Shown in pieces: positions 28,285 to 39,907 of a DNA stretch of 64,000 nt. How positions within the stretch are numbered: the stretch's first letter is position 1; every line of letters begins with the position of its first letter. The stretch lies in assembly GCA_940746715.1 (NCBI GenBank), contig CALNWN010000001.1, positions 124,001 through 188,000 on the forward strand. The letters are read 5' to 3'. The translations under genes were made by a program, and so were the position numbers. This DNA comes from an uncultured Paraburkholderia sp. Lineage in GTDB: Bacteria > Pseudomonadota > Gammaproteobacteria > Burkholderiales > Burkholderiaceae. Under the pieces are notes generated by a model that did not search any database, had not been told where the DNA came from, and saw only the letters and a list, made by a program, of their open reading frames with translations.

Positions 28285-29469
28285 TCAGGCCAGCGTCGCG
28301 AAACCCCGCTCGATATCCGCGCGTAGATCCGCCTCTTCCTCGAGACCGACATAGAACCGCACCAGCGTGCCGCGATGCGGCCACTCGCCTTCGGTGCGCA
28401 TGGACGCGATGTCGTACGGCATGACGAGGCTATGTGCGCCGCCCCAGCTCCAGCCAATCGCAAAGAGGTCGAGCGATTCGCAGAACCGGTCGATTTTCGC
28501 GGCACTATAGCGGGCGTCGAACACCACGGAAAAAAGGCCGCCCGCGCCCGTGAAGTCGCGCTTGAAAAACTCGTGGCCCGGACAGTCGGCAATGGCGGGA
28601 TGCAGCACTGCCGCGATCTCGGGCCGCGTTTTCAGCCACTGCGCGAGCGCCAGCGCGGAGCGATCGTGCTGCTGGAAGCGCACCTGCATGGTCGGCAGGC
28701 TGCGCAGAATCAGCGAACAGTCATCCGACGATACGCCGATGCCCATGCGCATGCGCGCCGCCTTCAGCTTCAGATGCAGTTCGCGGTCCACGGTGATCGT
28801 CGCGCCCATCAGCACGTCGCCGCCGCCCGACTGATACTTCGTCAGCGCCTGCACCGAGATGTCCACGCCGTGGTCGAACGGCCGGAAAGCAAGGCCGGCG
28901 GACCACGTGTTGTCGATGGCCGTCACCACGTTGCGCGCGCGGGCCGCAGCCGTGATCGCCGGCACGTCGGAGACTTCCATCGTCACCGAGCCCGGCGCCT
29001 CGAGCCAGATGAGGCGCGTGTTCGGCCGGATCAGATCGGCGATGCCCGCGCCGATCATCGGATCGTAGTAACGCGCCGTCACGCCGAAATCGCGCGCGAG
29101 CCAGTCGCCGTGGTCGCGATTCGGCGAGTAGACGTTGTCGGGGATCAGTACGTCGTCGCCCGCTTTGACGAGCCCGAAATACACATTCGAGATCGACGAC
29201 AGGCCCGAGGGCTGCAACAACGCATGATTGCCGCCCTCGATGGCCGCAAGGCGCTGCGCCAGCGCGAGCGAGGTCGGCGTGGCATGCAGACCGTAGCGCC
29301 ACTGCGCGTCGTTTTTCCAGTCGAGCGCGCGCATCGTCGCGAGGTCCGGAAATACGACTGTCGATGCGCGCGTGACCGGCATGGAAAAAGACTCGAAGCC
29401 CGGCGTGAGCTTGTCCTCCGGGTGCACGATGCGCGTTTGCAAAGCCCGTTTGAGTTTGGATTGGGTCAT
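28285..29469 (-). CDS. metC: cystathionine beta-lyase MetC
   Basis: MetC cleaves cystathionine to homocysteine in methionine synthesis. This 394-residue PLP enzyme of the Cys/Met metabolism family has the PLP lysine in SVQALTKYQSGGGDVLMG near residue 208, TAIDNTW before it, and YGLHATPTSLALAQRLAAIE near the N-terminus. The GWSWGG motif near the C-terminus favours beta-lyase over gamma-synthase. It is a single gene ending in an intrinsic terminator, and intact. Confidence 0.93.
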   Translation of the reverse strand: MTQSKLKRALQTRIVHPEDKLTPGFESFSMPVTRASTVVFPDLATMRALDWKNDAQWRYGLHATPTSLALAQRLAAIEGGNHALLQPSGLSSISNVYFGLVKAGDDVLIPDNVYSPNRDHGDWLARDFGVTARYYDPMIGAGIADLIRPNTRLIWLEAPGSVTMEVSDVPAITAAARARNVVTAIDNTWSAGLAFRPFDHGVDISVQALTKYQSGGGDVLMGATITVDRELHLKLKAARMRMGIGVSSDDCSLILRSLPTMQVRFQQHDRSALALAQWLKTRPEIAAVLHPAIADCPGHEFFKRDFTGAGGLFSVVFDARYSAAKIDRFCESLDLFAIGWSWGGAHSLVMPYDIASMRTEGEWPHRGTLVRFYVGLEEEADLRADIERGFATLA

Positions 29470-29596
29470 GGTGGATTCGATCAGGAAAGACGATGCAATG
29501 AGCGGACGACGCCGCGCCGCTCACGCAAGAGTAGACGAGTCGGCGGATTCTCGCCCGGCCGCACGCATGCACTGCACGCCTGCCGCGCGGGCAGGA

Positions 29597-30235
29597 TCAC
29601 TCGCCGGTTTGCAGATTGCTGACGCCGCCTACCGGGTGCCCGCCGTGGCTTGCGGGGGCCGATGCCGGCAGAACCGGCGACGCGGGCGCGGCCGACGCAA
29701 CACCCGCCTTCGCAGGCTTCGCTGCCGCGGCCGGCGGCGCTTCGCCCGCCGCGAGCGGTTTGAGGTCGAACGGCTGCGGGTCGGAATCGTCGACATTCAT
29801 CCGGTCGCCGGCCAGCGAACCGTCGGCGGCGAACTTGCCGACCCAGTTCCCCGTGATGTGCGTGCCGTCGTTCGACTCCTCGACTTCCAGTGTGTCGCCG
29901 TCGCGGTCGCCGGCGATCAGAATCACCTCGCCGGTATCCGCGAACTGGTATTCGCCGTGGACGCCCGCCGGATCGTCCGTCTTCGGGCCGAGGCGCAACA
30001 CGATCTGGCGCGAGCCGAGCGTGCCGCTATAACGCGGAAACCTGGCGAATTCGGGGCTCGGCTTGAGCGGCAACTGGATCGGCGGGGGCGCCGCGAGTTC
30101 TTTCACAGCGTCGCTTTGCGCGCAAGCCGCGCCCGGAAGAAAAGCCACCGCGCTCGCCGACAGCAGTGCTGCAATGCTCACCGTCGCCCATCCGCGGCGG
30201 CGGACCGCACCTTCCACCGATTTCAATTCCTGCAT
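29597..30235 (-). CDS. exported hypothetical protein, 212 aa
   Basis: ATG 30235 (MQELKSVEGAVRRRG) has GAGGAAG upstream and leads into a signal peptide (about residues 18-40, ending ACA-Q). The mature part has an Ala/Pro-rich start, a compact central region with repeated Gly/Asp turns (RYSGTLGSRQIVLRLGPKTD; GEVILIAGDRDGDTLEVEES) that resembles a small beta-barrel or lipocalin-like fold, and an Ala/Pro-rich tail. No family is recognised. It lies between metC and the bktB pseudogene and shows no lesion. Confidence 0.7.
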   Translation of the reverse strand: MQELKSVEGAVRRRGWATVSIAALLSASAVAFLPGAACAQSDAVKELAAPPPIQLPLKPSPEFARFPRYSGTLGSRQIVLRLGPKTDDPAGVHGEYQFADTGEVILIAGDRDGDTLEVEESNDGTHITGNWVGKFAADGSLAGDRMNVDDSDPQPFDLKPLAAGEAPPAAAAKPAKAGVASAAPASPVLPASAPASHGGHPVGGVSNLQTGE

Positions 30236-30290
30236 CCGTTCTTCCTCATTGCTGGTACGGCTTGCCGGGCTTCGCCTCGCCCGGCGTGGT

Positions 30291-31365
30291 TCAGATCCGT
30301 TCGAAGATCGCCGCGATGCCCTGCCCGCCGCCGATGCACATCGTGACAAGCACATAACGGCCGCCTACGCGCTGCAGTTCATACAGCGCTTTTACGGTGA
30401 TCAATGCGCCGGTCGCGCCGATCGGATGGCCGAGCCGTTCGGGTTGACCTTGGCCGGGTCGAAGCCCAGTTCCTTGCTGACCGCGCACGCTTGCGCGGCG
30501 AACGCCTCGTTGGCCTCGATCACGTCGAGATCCGCGACCGTCAGTCCGGCCCGTTCGAGCGCCTTGCGGCTCGCTGGTACGGGCCCGATGCCCATGTATG
30601 CGGGATCGACGCCCGCATGCGCATACGACACGAGGCGCGCGAGCGGCTTGATGCCGCGCTGCTCCGCCACGCCGCGCTCCATCAGCACGACGGCTGCCGC
30701 CGCGGTTGATACCCGATGCATTGCCGGCCGTCACCGTGCCGTTTTCCTTCGCGAACACGGGTTTGAGCTTCGAGAAATCTTCTGCCGACGCGTTCATACG
30801 CGTGTGCTCGTCCGTGTCGAACACGATGTCGCCTTTCTTCGACGCAATCGTGATCGGCAGGATCTGTTCCTTGAAGTAGCCGTGCGTGATGGCGTGAGCC
30901 GCGCGGCGATGCGATTCGAGCGCGTCCTGCGCCTCGCGCGAAATCCCGTATTGGCGCGCGACGTTCTCGGCCGTCACGCCTATATGGATAGACTGGAACG
31001 GATCGTTCAGCGCGCCGACCATCATGTCGACGAGGCGCGCGTCGCCCATGCGCTGGCGCGAACCGCGCGGCGGGCATCGAGTAAGGCGCGCGGCTCATGT
31101 TTTCCGCGCCGCCGATGGCGATGTCCGCGTCGCCGAGCAGCACGCTCTGCGCGGCCGAAACGATGGCCTGCAAACCCGAGCCGCACAGGCGGTTCAAGGT
31201 CAGTGCGGGCGCGTGCTGCGCGACGCCGCCGTTGATCGCGGCCACGCGCGCGAGATACATGTCTTTCGGCTCGGTATGCACGACGTTGCCGAACACCACA
31301 TGGCCGACTTCATCGCCGGACACGCTGGCGCGCGCCAGCGCCTCGCGCACGACGCGCGCACCGAG
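30291..31365 (-). pseudogene. bktB: beta-ketothiolase BktB, 5' deleted and frameshifted
   Basis: The remnant begins in mid-domain at LGARVVREALARASVSGDEV, where the deletion has fused it to kdgK. It keeps the nucleophile Cys in NRLCGSGLQAIVSAAQSVLL, changes frame near 31065 (before MGDARLVDMMVGALNDPFQS), near 30710 (inside GTVTAGNASGIN) and near 30425, and ends with MCIGGGQGIAAIFERI, the characteristic BktB C-terminus with the catalytic Cys. In PHB-forming bacteria BktB condenses acyl-CoA with acetyl-CoA. With phaA also dead, no functional PHB thiolase remains in the window. Confidence 0.9.
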
Positions 31366-32107
31366 ACGTGGCCCGGCACGACACGGCGCTCGTCGGGCGT
31401 CGCGATATACGAGCCTTGCTTGCCGAGCTTCAGTGCGACGACGCGCGGGCCGTGCGACAGCAGGAAGTCGACGATCTCGTCGCGGCCGCTCAAACCGGTG
31501 AGCTCCGTGACGTCGTCCCAGCTCGGCAGGCAGATGTCCGTTTGACGGATGGCCTCGAGCATCACCGCGCGCGCCCGGTTGAGCGGCCACAGCTTCAGGC
31601 GCAGATTGGTGTCGAAGCTCACGCGCACGCCGTTGGCGCGGGCATGCGCGATGGCCTCGAGCGCCGCGTCGCACGCGCTCAGACTGATCGCGAGACTGAT
31701 GCCGGACAGGTGGATGACCTGGGCCGCGGCAATCGCCTCGAGCGGCAGGTCCTGCGGTGCGTAGCGGCTCGCCGCCGAACCCGCGCGCAGAAGTCGAGCG
31801 CATGGCCGTCCGGGCCGTGCGACACGAAATAGACGCCGGTCGACGCATGCGGATCGACGCGCACGAGCGACGTATCCACCTGCTCGCGCTCCCACAAATC
31901 GATCAGCAGCCGCCCGAAATGATCGGCGCCGACCGCGGACACGAACCCTGTGCGCGTGCCCTGCCGCGCCGCCGCGATGCAGAAGTTCGACGTGTCGCCG
32001 CCGAAGCCTTGCAGATACTTGGGCTCGCCTTTCGTCGACTGGTTGAACTCGATCATCGCCTCGCCGAGCGCGAGGATAGCCGGCCTCCCGGGCATGCTCG
32101 CCGTCAT
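31366..32107 (-). pseudogene. kdgK: 2-keto-3-deoxygluconate kinase (PfkB family), 3' deleted
   Basis: The gene starts at 32107 (MTASMPGRPAILALGEAMIE) and has the sugar-binding GFGGDTSNFCIAAARQG. It shifts frame near 31790 after DGHALDF, continues through GISLAISLSACDAALEAIAH and FDTNLRLKLWP, and is cut after ERRVVPGHV at about 31366, where bktB sequence begins. The ATP-binding GAGDxF motif with the catalytic Asp lies beyond the cut and is missing. Its role would be phosphorylation of KDG in hexuronate/Entner-Doudoroff type catabolism. Confidence 0.87.
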
Positions 32108-32110
32108 CGT

Positions 32111-33522
32111 TCAGACCTCGCCCCAGAGGTCGTGACCGTCGGCGCCGGTGATCTTCACCGACACGAAGTCGCCGACCTTGTAGCGCTTCGACGCCTTCAC
32201 GGCCGGCGCGATATACACGACGCCGTCGATCTCCGGCGCATCCGCTGCCGTGCGGCCCACCCCGCCGTCCGCATTGATTTCGTCGACCAGCACCTTGAGC
32301 GTCTTGCCGACCTTTTTCGCGATGCGTTTGGCCGACACTTCCTCGGCCACCTGCATGAAGCGCGCGCGACGTTCCTCGCGCACTTCGTCGGGCAATGCGC
32401 CGTCGAGTTCGTTTGCGCTCGCGCCTTCAACCGGCGAATACGCAAAGCAACCGACGCGATCCAGTTCGGCCTCGCGAATGAAGTCGAGCAGCGTCTGGAA
32501 CTGCTCTTCCGTCTCGCCGGGGAAGCCCGCGATAAACGTGCTGCGAATCGTCAGGTCCGGACACATGTCGCGCCACGCCTTCACGCGCTCCATGACCTTC
32601 TCGGCGTTGGCCGGGCGCTTCATGCGCTTGAGCACTTCAGGATGCGCGTGCTGGAACGGCACGTCCAGATACGGCAGCACGTGGCCCTTGTACGGGCCCG
32701 CCGCCATCATCGGAATGACTTCGTCGACGCTCGGGTACGGATACACGTAGTGCAGACGCACCCACGCGCCGTATTACGCGGCGAGTTCGCCGAGTGCGCC
32801 GACCAGATCGGTCATACCAGATCGGTCATGCGCGTCTTGATCGGCTTGCCGTTCCAGAAGCCCGTGCGATATTTGACGTCCAAGCGGTAGGCGCTCGTGT
32901 CTTGCGAAATGACGAGCAATTCCTTGACGCCGGACTTGAACAGATTTTCGGCTTCGAGCATCACTTCCGCGACCGGCCGCGAAACGAGATCGCCGCGCAT
33001 GGACGGGATAATGCAGAAGGTGCAGCGATGGTTGCAGCCTTCGGAAATTTTCAGATACGCGTAGTGACGCGGCGTGAGTTTGATGACGCCCGCCGCGCGG
33101 GCACGAGATCGACAAACGGATCGTGCGGCTTGGGCAGATGCGTATGCACGTGCTGCATCACTTCGCCCACCGCATGCGGGGCCGGTCACGGCCAGCACTT
33201 TCGGATGCACTTCTTCGATGAGGCCGGAGCCGCTCGCGCTCTTCTTCGCGCCGAGGCAGCCGGTCACGATGACCTTGCCGTTTTCGTTCAGCGCCTCGCC
33301 GATGGCGTCGAGACTTTCCTGCACCGCTTCGTCTATAAAGCCGCAGGTGTTGACGACGACCAGGTCCGCGCCGTCATAAGTGTCCGAAATCTCGTAGCCT
33401 TCGGCACGCAGCTGCGTGATGATCTGCTCGGAATCGACGAGCGCTTTCGGGCAGCCGAGGCTGACGAAGCCGACCTTCGGAATGGAAGCCGTCGGCGAGG
33501 CGGAGGGAGTGGTCTGCGACAT
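32111..33522 (-). pseudogene. rimO: ribosomal protein S12 methylthiotransferase RimO, multiple lesions
   Basis: RimO is a radical-SAM enzyme that methylthiolates an Asp of ribosomal protein S12. The frame from 33522 ([20 protein letters not shown]) has the first cluster Cys residues ([23 protein letters not shown]) and the radical-SAM motif [12 protein letters not shown]. Lesions: an extra C near 33180; a compensating shift near 33105, so about 26 residues are scrambled; a 14-bp tandem duplication at 32802-32829; and TAA at 32774-32776 where the family has Gln ([15 protein letters not shown]). The TRAM-containing C-terminus is otherwise clean to the stop at 32111. Four separate hits show long-standing neutrality. 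Confidence 0.92.
32802..32829. repeat. 14-bp perfect tandem duplication in rimO
   Basis: ACCAGATCGGTCAT occurs at 32802-32815 and immediately again at 32816-32829. It encodes a second MTDLV, shifts the frame, and gives TGA after the first copy. Removing one copy restores [15 protein letters not shown]. Confidence 0.9.
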
Positions 33523-33764
33523 AGGCGAATCCGGCGTATAGCGGTGACGTGGCGACAATATGGCGATACTGGAGATGGCGCGGCAACGACGGACGGCTGA
33601 AAAAGCCCAGCCACCGGTTTTCATGTATAGCGTGCCGCGCACGCAACCCGTTATTGTACCGCGCGCCGCCGAGCTTGCCGCGGGAGCGCGCTGCTCGCGC
33701 GGAGCCCGCGAAGCCCAACGCCGGGGGCAGGCCCCCGGCATGCGAGGATGCAGCCCGGGAAACC

Positions 33765-34367
33765 CTACTTCTTCTCCGGTTCCGGATTCGGCTGCGGATT
33801 GGCGGGCGCCGCGGCATTGCCACCGCCCGGCGCGAACGGGAACGTCGCGAACATTGATTTGGCCTGGTTCTGCATCTGCTCCTGCATCTGCACGAACATG
33901 TTTTTCGACTGCTCGATGTAGCTCGTCATCATGCCTTGCATCATCGGCGCCTGCATGTTCATGAACTGCGACCAGACCTCCGGGTTCATGGCCTTGCCTT
34001 CATACAGGTTCTTCGACTGGTCGGCGAGCTTGGCCTGAATGTCGATGAAAGCCTGGATGTTCTTCTCCAGATACGTGCCCATCATGCCCTGCATCGCGTG
34101 GCCGTAGAAACGGATGATCTGCGACAGCATCGACGACGAGAACATCGGCAAGCCGCCGCTTTCCTCTTCGAGAATGATCTGCAGCAGGATCGCGCGCGTC
34201 AGGTCCTCGTTGCTCTTCGCATCGATTACCTTGAAATCCTCCTGGTCCAGCACGAGCTGTTTGACGTCCGTCAGCGTGATGTACGTGCTTGTCTCGGTAT
34301 CGTACAGCCGCCGATTCGGATACTTCTTGATCAGTCGTTCGGCTGCCTTCTTTGTAGTAGTGGTCAT
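33765..34367 (-). CDS. phaR: PHB synthesis repressor PhaR
   Basis: PhaR binds DNA and PHB granules and represses phasin and PHB genes when no polymer is present. The N-terminal domain ([25 protein letters not shown]-type block with [20 protein letters not shown]) is the PHA-accumulation regulator DNA-binding domain. The middle is Met/Gln-rich and amphipathic ([20 protein letters not shown]), suited to granule binding, and the tail is Pro/Gly/Asn-rich. ATG 34367 ([11 protein letters not shown]) gives 200 residues. It is the only intact gene of the phaC-phaA-phaB-phaR cluster. Confidence 0.94.
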   Translation of the reverse strand: MTTTTKKAAERLIKKYPNRRLYDTETSTYITLTDVKQLVLDQEDFKVIDAKSNEDLTRAILLQIILEEESGGLPMFSSSMLSQIIRFYGHAMQGMMGTYLEKNIQAFIDIQAKLADQSKNLYEGKAMNPEVWSQFMNMQAPMMQGMMTSYIEQSKNMFVQMQEQMQNQAKSMFATFPFAPGGGNAAAPANPQPNPEPEKK

Positions 34368-34494
34368 GTAACGCCTTTGAGCGCAAGTAGAGCGCGGACG
34401 GCGTACCGGCTGCGCAATCGGGCATGTGCGCAACCGGGACGCCGCCGGAACCATCCGAGCAGACGCGCTGCCTTGTGAGCGGCGCGCCTCTAGC

Positions 34495-35240
34495 TCAGCC
34501 CATATGCAAACCGCCGTTCAGCGAGAAATCCGCACCCGTGGCAAAACCCGATTCGTCCGACGCGAGCCACGCCACGATCGAGCCGATTTCATCCGGCTGG
34601 CCGAGGCGGCGCACCGGAATCGTCGCGACGATTTTTTCCAGCACGTCGGGGCGGATCGCCTTCACCATGTCCGTGCCGATTTAGCCCGGCGACACGGTGT
34701 TGACCGTCACGCCCTTGGTGGCGACTTCCTGCGCGAGCGACATCGTGAAGCCGTGAATGCCGGCCTTCGCCGTCGAGTAGTTGGTCTGGCCAAATTGCCT
34801 CTTCTGCCCGTTCACCGACGAAATGTTGATGATGCGGCCAAAGCCGCGCTCGACCATACCGTCGATCACCTGCTTCGTCACGTTGAAGAGACTCGTCAGG
34901 TTGGTGTCGATCACCGCGGTCCAGTCTTCGTGCGTCATCTTGCGGAACACGACGTCGCGCGTAATGCCCGCATTGCATTGTTCACCAGCACGTCGATTTC
35001 GCCGACTTCGGCCTTCACCTTGTCGAACGCGGCCTTGGTCGATTCCCAGTCGCCGACGTTGCCTTCCGATGCGACGAAGTCGAAGCCGAGCGCCTTCTGC
35101 TCGTCCAGCCACTTCACGCGGCGCGGCGAATTCGGGCCGCAGCCCGCGATGACCTTGTAGCCTTCCTTGTGCAGGCGCTGGCAAATGCTCGTGCCGATGC
35201 CGCCCATCCCGCCCGTTACATACGCAATTCGCTGTGTCAT
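34495..35240 (-). pseudogene. phaB: acetoacetyl-CoA reductase PhaB, duplication plus stop codon
   Basis: PhaB reduces acetoacetyl-CoA to 3-hydroxybutyryl-CoA with NADPH. From 35240 it reads MTQRIAYVTGGMGGIGTSIC (Rossmann motif). A 5-bp tandem duplication (34971-34980) shifts the frame inside VNNAGITRDVVFR. The catalytic Tyr-Lys block NYSTAKAGIHGF is intact in the second frame, and TAA (34681-34683) interrupts SPG-IGTDMVKAIRPDVL where Tyr is expected. The same frame then runs to ATGADFSLNGGLHMG and the stop at 34495. Two independent knock-outs are visible. Confidence 0.92.
34971..34980. repeat. 5-bp tandem duplication in phaB
   Basis: CATTG is repeated (CAATG on the coding strand). Removing one copy restores LVNNAGITRDV. 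Confidence 0.85.
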
Positions 35241-35468
35241 AACCTGGACTCCATTGTCGTTTTTGAGGCGCCGGCCGGCTCGCCCGACCGGCTACCCCTA
35301 CCTCGCCTGATGCTTGATTCACACTGCCGCCGGGCGACTGGCCGGCGAGGCTGCTCTCAACCGCGCGCCGGCTGTCGCAAACGGCGCGCTTCTACACCGC
35401 GTTACACCGCGTACTCACCGAAACGACGCCTTGAAGAGGCGCCTGAACGCGCCTCGGGGCGCGCTTCG

Positions 35469-36695
<1,227 letters not shown>

Positions 36696-36762
36696 TTAAA
36701 AATCTCGTTGCTCGTGAAATAGCTTGCTCGTTTGCTTCGTTGCGCCCGGCGCGACCGGACGC

Positions 36763-38686
36763 TTACTCGCGCTGCCGCACGTAGCGCCCCGGCGCCGGTT
36801 CGATGACGGGGGAATTCCTCCGACCCCGCCGCCGCGCGGCTTGATTTTCTTGCCGCCGTACTGATCGAGCCACGTGGTCCACTCGGGCCACTAGCTTCCG
36901 GGCACTTCCTTCGCGTCGCCGAGCCATTCGTCCGTATTCTCCGGCAAGGTCTTGACGTCGCCTTCGAGCGTCCAGTAACTGCGCTTCTTTTTCGCGGGCG
37001 GGTTGATCACGCCGGCGATATGGCCCGACGCGCCCAGCACGAACTTCAACGGCCCGGTGAGGAGCGGCATCGATGCATACGCCGGTTGCCACGGCACGAT
37101 GTGGTCTTCGCGCGAACCGTAGATGAAAGTGGGCACGTCGATCTTCGACAGGTCGACCGGCTCGCCGCAGGTGGTCACGGCACCCGGCTCGCGCAGACGG
37201 TTTTCGAGGTATGTATTGCGCAGATACCAGACGTACATGGGGCCCGGCAGGCTCGTGGAGTTGCTGTTCCAGTACAGCAGGTCAACGGTACCGGCGTGCG
37301 CCCCTTGAGGTAATTGTCGACGACGTAGTTCCACACCAGGTCGTTCGGCCGCAGGAACGAAAACGTGTTGGCGAATTCGATGCCGCGCATGAGTCCCGGC
37401 GGCGCGCCGTTCTTGCCGCCGATGGTCTGCTCGCGCATCTGCACGTGCGCCTCGTCGACGAAGATGTCGAGTACGCCGGTGTCCGAAAAGTCGAGCATCG
37501 CGGTAAGCAGCGTCATGGACGCGGCAGGATGTTCGCCGCGCGCCGCCGCCACCGCGAGCGCCGTGGCGAGCAGCGTACCGCCGACGCAGAAACCGAGCGT
37601 ATTGATCTGCTCGCGGCCGCTGATCCGGCTGACCGTCTGGATGGCGGTGAGCACGCCTTCGCCGACGTAGTCGTCCCACGTTTTATGCGCGATGGACGCA
37701 TCCGCATTGCGCCACGAAATCAGGAATACCTGGTGGCCGGAATCGAGCGCATGCGCGACGAGCGAGTTCTCGGGCTGCAAATCGAGGATGTAGTACTTGT
37801 TGATGCAAGGCGGCACGATGAGGAGCGGCCGCTCGCGCACGGTCGCCGTGCGCGGCTTGTACTGGATCAGCTGGATCAGGTCGTTTTCGAATACGACCGA
37901 ACCTTCGGTGGTCGCGAGATTTTCGCCGACCACGAAGCGCGATTCGTCCGTCTGCGAGATTTTGCCGCGCTGCATGTCGGCGAGCAGATTCATCACGCCT
38001 TGCCGCAAGCTCTCGCCCTGACTTTCGAGCAAGGTCTTTTGCGCCTCGGGATTCAATGCGAGGAAATTGCTCGGCGAGGCGGCAGCCGTCCATTGCTGAA
38101 CGGCGAAACGGATGCGTTCACGGACCTTCGGCTCGGCTTCGAGCGCGTCCACCATTTCCTGCAGATAGCGCGCGTTCAGCAGATACCAGGCGGCGGTGAA
38201 GGCGAAGGCCGGCGTCGCGCTCCATGCCTCGGAACTGAAGCGGCGGTCCTTCAACTCCGGCGCCTTCGGCGCCGCGCCGCTGCCGCCCGCCTGCTGCAAC
38301 AGCACCATCGCTTCACGCGTGTAGTCGGCTTGCAGTTTCTGCAGACGTTCAGGCGGAATCGCCGCGGCCGCGATGTTCAAGCCGGCGAGTGACGGCATGC
38401 CGGGCATGGCGCCCGCCGCCAACTTGCTGAAGTCAGGCATGCCGGGAAACGACGGCATGGGCGGCAGGCTAAAGGGCGCCGCACCTTGCACCGGCGCAAC
38501 CTGCGGCATCGCGAACGGCGCGCCGTTTTTGCCCGCTCCTCCCCCAAGCGAGCGCCACGCGTTCAACCATGCGTCGAAAAATTGCTGCATGCCCGCGGCG
38601 GAAGTTGCGCCGTTCGTATCGGACTGCTGCGTATGCTCCTTCGAGGAGTCGGTGCTGGGAGAAGCTGAGGAATGAGAAGCTGCCAT
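36763..38686 (-). pseudogene. phaC: class I PHB synthase PhaC, stop codon and two frameshifts
   Basis: PhaC polymerises 3-hydroxybutyryl-CoA. About 460 residues from 38686 (MAASHSSASPSTDSSKEHTQ) read cleanly and include the catalytic Cys in NTLGFCVGGTLLATALAVAA. Near 37305 one T is missing (KGRTPVP then FDLLYWNS) and the frame shifts. The Asp (EDHIVPW) and His (GASGHIAGVINPP) of the triad follow. TAG at 36894-36896 replaces a Trp codon in VPGS-WWPEWTTWLDQ, and a final shift near 36825 precedes the end FPVIEPAPGRYVRQRE. The first lesion removes two of the three catalytic residues. Confidence 0.93.
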
Positions 38687-39108
38687 ACCTGCTTTTGACC
38701 GGTAAGTCCTTGCGGACGGTTGAGAGGCAGGTTCTGCGCACGTGGGCGATCGCTCGCGACCTCGTCACGCCCTGTCCCATGTACGAGGAGCTGTGAGGAA
38801 CATTCTTGCTCCCCATCGCAAGGCATGTCAATGCTTGTTCCCGATTTTGCCGCAGTGCGATAGTTTTTTAATTATCGTTTTCCCTGTATCGCCGATCGGC
38901 ATTTTCAGACATATGTCAACTGAATGGCGGACAGCGAAAAAACGCGGTATTGCCGCGCTTAATTCACATTTATGGGCCGCCCGATGCGCTCCTGAAGGGC
39001 CGATCCAGTTGAACTGGAGGCCTTCCGGCAGCGCAGCAAAAACACGTGGTCGCGTGTGCGAACAACCATCTTCGATGGCGCTTCGCAAAACAACGGTTCG
39101 CGCTCGCA
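38687..39108. other. intergenic region upstream of phaC, no gene seen
   Basis: This 422-bp gap lies between the phaC start and the end of pgeF. It is locally AT-rich around 38865-38885, as expected for the phaC promoter. A short palindrome, CGCGGtattgCCGCG, lies near 38952-38966. No frame with a ribosome site or biased codon use was found, and I could not place a PhaR operator with confidence. Confidence 0.5.
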
Positions 39109-39907
39109 TCAGTCGCCGAGCGTCTGAGCGCCGTCGTCGAGCCAGATCAACGCGGCCATGCGCCCGGTCTCGCGATCGCGGCGGTATGAATAGAAGCGCT
39201 CGCGATCGGTCACCGTACACAGATCGCCGCCCGCGATTCGCGTGACGCCGAGGCGCTGCAGGCGCAGGCGGGCCAGCGCCGGCAGATCCGCAAGATATTT
39301 GCCGGCGTTGCGCGGATGCGCGACGAACGCACTCGCGGTGGCGTCGCGTTCGCCGGCCGCGGCGGCATGCATGAAGGCGTCGTGTACGTCGGGCCCGACT
39401 TCGAACGACTGCGGCCCGATGCAAGGTCCGAGATAGGCGTGCAGCGCGCTCGCTTCTCCCCCGGCGAGTTCGGCGACACGCACTGCGCGCCCCGCTTCGT
39501 CGCAGATCAGCACCGGCATGCAGTCGGCGGCCCTCACCACGCAGGCGATGCCCGCGCGGTCCGTCACGCTCGCGTCCGCTTGCGGCGGCGCGCCGCTTGC
39601 CTGTGCTTCGCGCAGTGCCTCCTGCGCGCCCACGATGCGCGCGCCATGCACCTGCGCAAGCCACGTCGCCTCGCTCACGCCGGCGAGGGCGAGAAGCCGC
39701 GCGCGATTGGCCGCGACCGCGGCCGGATCGTCGCCGGACTTCATGCCGAGATTGAGGCCACCGGGCTCGTCCGCGCTCGCGCCAGCGGCCGAACGGCGGC
39801 GCGCTCACGCCGCCGTTGCGCGTGGTGACGAGCGCGCGCACGCGTGGCGCGACGTTCCACGCCGGTTGCACGACGTCAGCAAAAGTCAGCTCGGGCAGGC
39901 TTGTCAT
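39109..39907 (-). pseudogene. pgeF: PgeF/YfiH laccase-domain protein, frameshift and loss of a metal-site segment
   Basis: PgeF (purine nucleoside phosphorylase-like, peptidoglycan editing factor) is a copper/zinc-binding protein of about 270 residues. From 39907 it reads [20 protein letters not shown], then TTRNGGVSAPPFGRW. A shift near 39790 moves coding to GGLNLGMKSGDDPAAVAANR. LAQVHGARIV (His) and VRAADCMPVL (Cys) remain. An in-frame deletion of about 20 residues joins GRAV directly to RVAELAGGEASALHAYLGP, removing the AHAGWRG segment with its metal-binding His. It overlaps the end of rluD by 4 bases. Confidence 0.85.

Noticed and set aside
38687..39108. PhaR operator upstream of phaC
   Set aside because: A TGCCGCAGTGCG-like stretch was noticed, but it does not match a known PhaR site well enough to call.
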